DNA from: Thiomicrorhabdus sp. Kp2
GTDB lineage: Bacteria; Pseudomonadota; Gammaproteobacteria; Thiomicrospirales; Thiomicrospiraceae
Assembly: GCF_000478585.1 (NCBI RefSeq)
Contig: NZ_ARWI01000001.1
Coordinates: 496,001 to 560,000 of the forward strand
Direction of reading: 5' to 3'
Length of the DNA: 64,000 nt
Positions 61,212 to 64,000 of the stretch are shown in pieces. The position numbers and the translations under genes were made by a program. The notes under the pieces were generated by a model. It saw only the letters and a program-made list of their open reading frames with translations. It had not been told where the DNA came from and ran no database searches. Within the stretch, counting starts at the first letter, position 1; every line of letters starts with the position of its first letter.

Positions 61212-61853
61212 TTAACTCTCTTTTAACAGAGCTTCTTTTAAACTCATTGACAAAGGGTTTTGTCCCAACCAAATACCAAAATAGAGCGATTTAAAGCCTG
61301 GTACATCGGTACTAAACACGGTTTGGCCATTTAGGTTAAGTTGTGTTGTTTGTTCTTTTGCTAAATAAACCAAGGCGTAACAATCCCCCTTATTCACAGT
61401 TTGATAATGGCTATGAAGCCGATTCACCTGCTGTTGTAATGGCTCAGGCAGTTCTGTGGGCAAAACATGGTTGGCTCCTTCAATAAACTGCTTTGGGGTG
61501 ACCTCTCTTTGATAACAGAGTTCCAGTTTTAATGGCATCTTCTCAGAAAGCAATTCGTCAACCGTGTAATTTTTATGGGCACTTTTTTGCTCAAGCAAAA
61601 GGGTCGCTTGATAAACATCAAACCACATCCAACGCGCCACGCCTTGAGAGTATTTAAACCACTCAATAGATTGGCTTGCGTTATTCAGTGTTGTCTCTTT
61701 AATAACATCTGCATTAGCCTGGTTAACCATATTAGCAAAACTAGAAAAGCTAGCCGCCATTAAGAGTACACAATAGCCTAGATAGCGCGGGGGTAATTTT
61801 TTAGCTAACACGGTTTGAAGTAATAAATCGATGTAATACATACCGTTTACCAC
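61212..61853 (-). CDS. exported chalcone isomerase-like protein
   Basis: 213 residues with an N-terminal hydrophobic segment (LGYCVLLMAASFSSFA) and a CHI-like domain (GVARWMWFDVYQATLLL, YQREVTPKQFIEGAN, VFSTDVPGFKSLYFGIWLG). Lipid-binding or fatty-acid role in the family; exact activity unknown. Start either GTG at 61853 next to the previous stop, or ATG at 61841. Constant neighbour of DUF3833, cfa and phrB in light/singlet-oxygen regulons. Confidence 0.83.
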   Translation of the reverse strand: MVNGMYYIDLLLQTVLAKKLPPRYLGYCVLLMAASFSSFANMVNQANADVIKETTLNNASQSIEWFKYSQGVARWMWFDVYQATLLLEQKSAHKNYTVDELLSEKMPLKLELCYQREVTPKQFIEGANHVLPTELPEPLQQQVNRLHSHYQTVNKGDCYALVYLAKEQTTQLNLNGQTVFSTDVPGFKSLYFGIWLGQNPLSMSLKEALLKES

Positions 61854-62420
61854 TTATTCTGTAATAGGCTGTTTACTAAAGAACAGCGTGACTTGACCCA
61901 CCGTAAAGCCCCATTTTGTCACTTTTGCAACATTCATCATGGTGTTATGGGTATGCAAAAACATCCAGTCATCAAAATTCACCTGAATGGTGCTGTCTTG
62001 ATAAGGCAAATCTAACACATAGCGCCAATTTAAGGCATTACCTGCAGACTGTCCAAACGCTTCACCCACTACGTCATCAGCCAGGCCTGTAAAGTGGTTA
62101 GGGCTTGTTTCGGTAATTTTCCAAACACGCTGCTGTTTTTCGCCATCATCATAAATAAAGCGTTCATCTAGGGTTAACAACGGTTGTTCTTGCGGGGTTA
62201 CTGTGCCCGTAATATCCACCGTAAAACGCCTAATGACTTTACCTGAACGGTCTTGAAACTGCCCCCAGGCATAAGTTTTACCAGAGAAAAAATCAAATAA
62301 CTTTAATTCAGGTTTGTTACCCGCATAGTCATTCACATTGATTGAACTGCATCCATTTATCAAAAATAGAGAGAGGCTTAATGCCAGTAATTTAAGAGGT
62401 TTGCTCGCGCTATTTAACAT
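61854..62420 (-). CDS. DUF3833 lipoprotein
   Basis: 188 residues with lipobox INGC and lipidated Cys24. Seen: KTYAWGQFQDRSGKVIRRFTVDITG, LTLDERFIYDDGE, NHFTGLADDVVGEAFG and ALNWRYVLDLP. Function unknown. Overlaps cfa by 11 bp and is followed at once by the CHI-like gene, so the three are translationally linked. CAGGCCTG at 62082-62089. Confidence 0.88.
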   Translation of the reverse strand: MLNSASKPLKLLALSLSLFLINGCSSINVNDYAGNKPELKLFDFFSGKTYAWGQFQDRSGKVIRRFTVDITGTVTPQEQPLLTLDERFIYDDGEKQQRVWKITETSPNHFTGLADDVVGEAFGQSAGNALNWRYVLDLPYQDSTIQVNFDDWMFLHTHNTMMNVAKVTKWGFTVGQVTLFFSKQPITE

Positions 62421-63651
62421 CAGAAATGGCCTCTACTTTTTTTAGAGTCAGTTGATGAACGGAGATATGCTGAGTTTCAAAACCCACTGCACAATAATCC
62501 AAATAATAGTTCCACATTTTTTGGAATTTTTGATCATAACCTTTCTGTTTTAGCTCTACGCTATTGTCATTAAAGGCTTCTTTCCACAGCAAGCAGGTTT
62601 TGGCATAGTCATAACCAAACTCATATAAATTAGTAAGTTCAAAGCCATGTTTTTTGGCTAATGATTTTAATTGTTCAACACTTGGCAATAAGCCACCTGG
62701 AAAAATATAGGTTTGTATAAAATCAACACTCGATTGATACTCTTGGGCGTATTGTTCATTTATGGTAATAACTTGTAGCGCTGCATTACCGCCCAATTTT
62801 AGGCTGTTACTTAACGTTTGAAAATAGGTATTCCAGTACTCTTTACCCACCGCTTCAAACATCTCAATGCTCACAATGTGGTCATATTGATGGATTTCAT
62901 GGCGATAATCTTGGTAAGCCACTTCGTAGTCATCTTTATAAAATCGGTTCAATCTTTGTTGTGTATAGAGCTGCTGCTCTTTAGAGAGAGTTAAGCCCTT
63001 CACTTTGACTTTTTTCTCCAGCAAGGCCTCCATCATGCCTCCCCAACCACAACCAATCTCTAGCACTTCATCACCAGCTTTAACATTCAGCTGCTCAACT
63101 AATCGTGCATATTTTTGCTGTTGGGCTTGTTCAAGAGTGTCATCAGAAGCTTCGAAAATACCGCTGGAATAGCTCATGGTTTTGTCGAGCCACTTCTGAT
63201 AAAAAACATTGCCTAAATCGTAGTGATAAGAGATGTTCTTTTTACTGTTATGTTCAGAGTTATGGCGTTTGCGGTGCTTAACTAAATGCAACTTATTGAG
63301 TGTTTTATGAGACAACAACCCTGCTAAAGCTTGTTGGTTTTCATAGCCTAAATGCATAAGTGAATAGAGTGAGCGGGTATCAATGGCATGTTCAAAATAA
63401 GCTTGCGCAAAGCCCAGCTCACCCTGGGTTTTCATTAGCCAATAGGCTCTAAAAGGTTTTAAGATAATTAAGTCAGCATGTCTGCCCGCTTGTTGCCCTT
63501 CAAAACGGTAGGTTTCACCAAATAAATCAAGTGTTAAAGAGCCTTTTTGCAATTTATCAAATGGCAGTTTAAGCACCCACTGTTTGATTGAAAAAGGGGT
63601 AAATAATTTGCTAATAAAACTTTGACGTGGATCGGATACACTTTTTAACAT
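62410..63651 (-). CDS. cfa: cyclopropane-fatty-acyl-phospholipid synthase-like methyltransferase
   Basis: SAM-dependent methyltransferase acting on unsaturated membrane lipids. 413 residues. Seen: SYHYDLGNVFYQKWLD, TMSYSSGIFE, EVLEIGCGWGGMMEALLE (SAM motif), VSIEMFEAVG and YIFPGGLLPSVEQL. In Rhodobacter and Pseudomonas related enzymes (UfaM) start furan fatty acid synthesis against singlet oxygen; by sequence I cannot tell this from cyclopropane formation. Start overlaps DUF1365 by 7 bp. Confidence 0.92.
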   Translation of the reverse strand: MLKSVSDPRQSFISKLFTPFSIKQWVLKLPFDKLQKGSLTLDLFGETYRFEGQQAGRHADLIILKPFRAYWLMKTQGELGFAQAYFEHAIDTRSLYSLMHLGYENQQALAGLLSHKTLNKLHLVKHRKRHNSEHNSKKNISYHYDLGNVFYQKWLDKTMSYSSGIFEASDDTLEQAQQQKYARLVEQLNVKAGDEVLEIGCGWGGMMEALLEKKVKVKGLTLSKEQQLYTQQRLNRFYKDDYEVAYQDYRHEIHQYDHIVSIEMFEAVGKEYWNTYFQTLSNSLKLGGNAALQVITINEQYAQEYQSSVDFIQTYIFPGGLLPSVEQLKSLAKKHGFELTNLYEFGYDYAKTCLLWKEAFNDNSVELKQKGYDQKFQKMWNYYLDYCAVGFETQHISVHQLTLKKVEAISDVK

Positions 63652-64000
63652 GATGTCATCTCCGTGTGACTGTAATTTACACTCTCAAGATGTTTAGGCG
63701 TTTTATGAAATTTACCGCCTTTTATCCAAATTTTGAGTGCCCACCAATGAATCATCCAAACCACTTTTAAGGTATTGAATGGATATTGCATAGCGGCTTT
63801 TACAAGGTTTGAACTTGTTAAGGGTTGGTGTTTTCCAACCTGAGTCGAGGTCAGAAGAGGCTTACCCTCCTCCTTTTGAAAAATACTGATTTGATAGCGT
63901 TCCGCAGGCTTGGCAAAACGAAACTCATAGTGGGCTTGCATGTTCATAAAGGGCGAAACATGAAACACTTTTAGGGCACAGGCTTTAGGTTTGTCGGCAA
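63645..64000 (-). CDS. DUF1365 protein, 5' end beyond the window
   Basis: Only the C-terminal 117 codons are present. The frame stays open to the window edge (reading ACALKVFHVSPFM), so the start is outside; a GTG at 63968 is internal. Seen: KVFHVSPFMNM, YEFRFAKPAERYQIS, and LKVVWMIHWWALKIWIKG, the end of DUF1365. Conserved partner of cfa in this kind of operon. Confidence 0.87.
   Translation of the reverse strand, partial: ADKPKACALKVFHVSPFMNMQAHYEFRFAKPAERYQISIFQKEEGKPLLTSTQVGKHQPLTSSNLVKAAMQYPFNTLKVVWMIHWWALKIWIKGGKFHKTPKHLESVNYSHTEMTSC

Noticed and set aside
1-64000. CRISPR array, insertion sequence, integrase or prophage
   Set aside because: No direct-repeat/spacer pattern, transposase or phage gene is seen; the abundant short palindrome is dispersed and not spacer-like.

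Overview
The window reads as chromosome of a low-G+C (roughly 40%, estimated by eye) gammaproteobacterium. The recN, fur/bamE, ratAB and smpB-ssrA order and the tmRNA tag ANDDNYALAA are typical of that class. A marine lineage such as the Thiomicrospira/Methylophaga group is possible, but I cannot prove it from the sequence. About 60 genes are densely packed in long operons. There are no IS elements, CRISPR arrays or rRNA genes.

Layout. (1) 1-6.0 kb is housekeeping: recN, fur, bamE, rnfH/ratB, ratA, an unknown exported protein, smpB and ssrA. (2) 6.1-34.4 kb is a purine salvage and degradation island. It holds gpt, GuaD, XdhABC, PuuD, UraH, UraD, PuuE, an allantoate amidohydrolase, a ureidoglycine-glyoxylate aminotransferase, an oxamate amidohydrolase (HpxW-like) and an amidase. 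Adenine and 8-oxoguanine deaminases, a BMP-type nucleoside ABC importer with a Tsx-like porin, and a second NMT1-like ABC importer complete it. A GntR/FCD regulator sits in the divergent promoter region. Copies of the palindrome TTGTNNACAA lie upstream of the gntR and uraH operons and of three other purine units, so one regulon can be read from the DNA. Two genes are broken: an NCS2 permease with its core deleted, and an RraA-like gene frameshifted by a 17-bp tandem duplication. (3) 34.6-49.6 kb is nitrogen supply: an XRE-cupin regulator, PII, AmtB, then one long minus-strand operon purU-mgdABCD-gmaS-mgsABC-folD. This is the complete N-methylglutamate route for methylamine, ending in release of the C1 unit as formate. 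(4) 50-64 kb is a light and oxidative-stress region. It holds small conserved proteins (TIGR02450, CPXCG, TIGR03643), pdxH, a photolyase-like protein split into two genes, a TIGR01777 epimerase, hemH, a periplasmic Bcp, and a RudS-like tRNA 4-thiouridine desulfidase. It also holds a short LOV photoreceptor, a CarH/LitR-like MerR regulator lacking the B12 histidine, and the operon DUF1365-cfa-DUF3833-CHI-phrB that leads into merR.

How it fits together. Regions 2 and 3 form about 43 kb devoted to getting nitrogen, and some carbon, from purines and methylamine. Region 4 looks like a blue-light-controlled protection regulon. Two of its promoters carry TTRTAYA direct repeats spaced by 11 bp, as expected for CarH/LitR-type operators.

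The strongest unexplained signal is genome-scale. The palindrome CAGGCCTG, often extended to TTACCAGGCCTGGTAA, occurs 32 times in 64 kb where fewer than one is expected. It appears in all three reading frames of genes and in intergenic DNA, and it resembles a highly iterated palindrome such as cyanobacterial HIP1.
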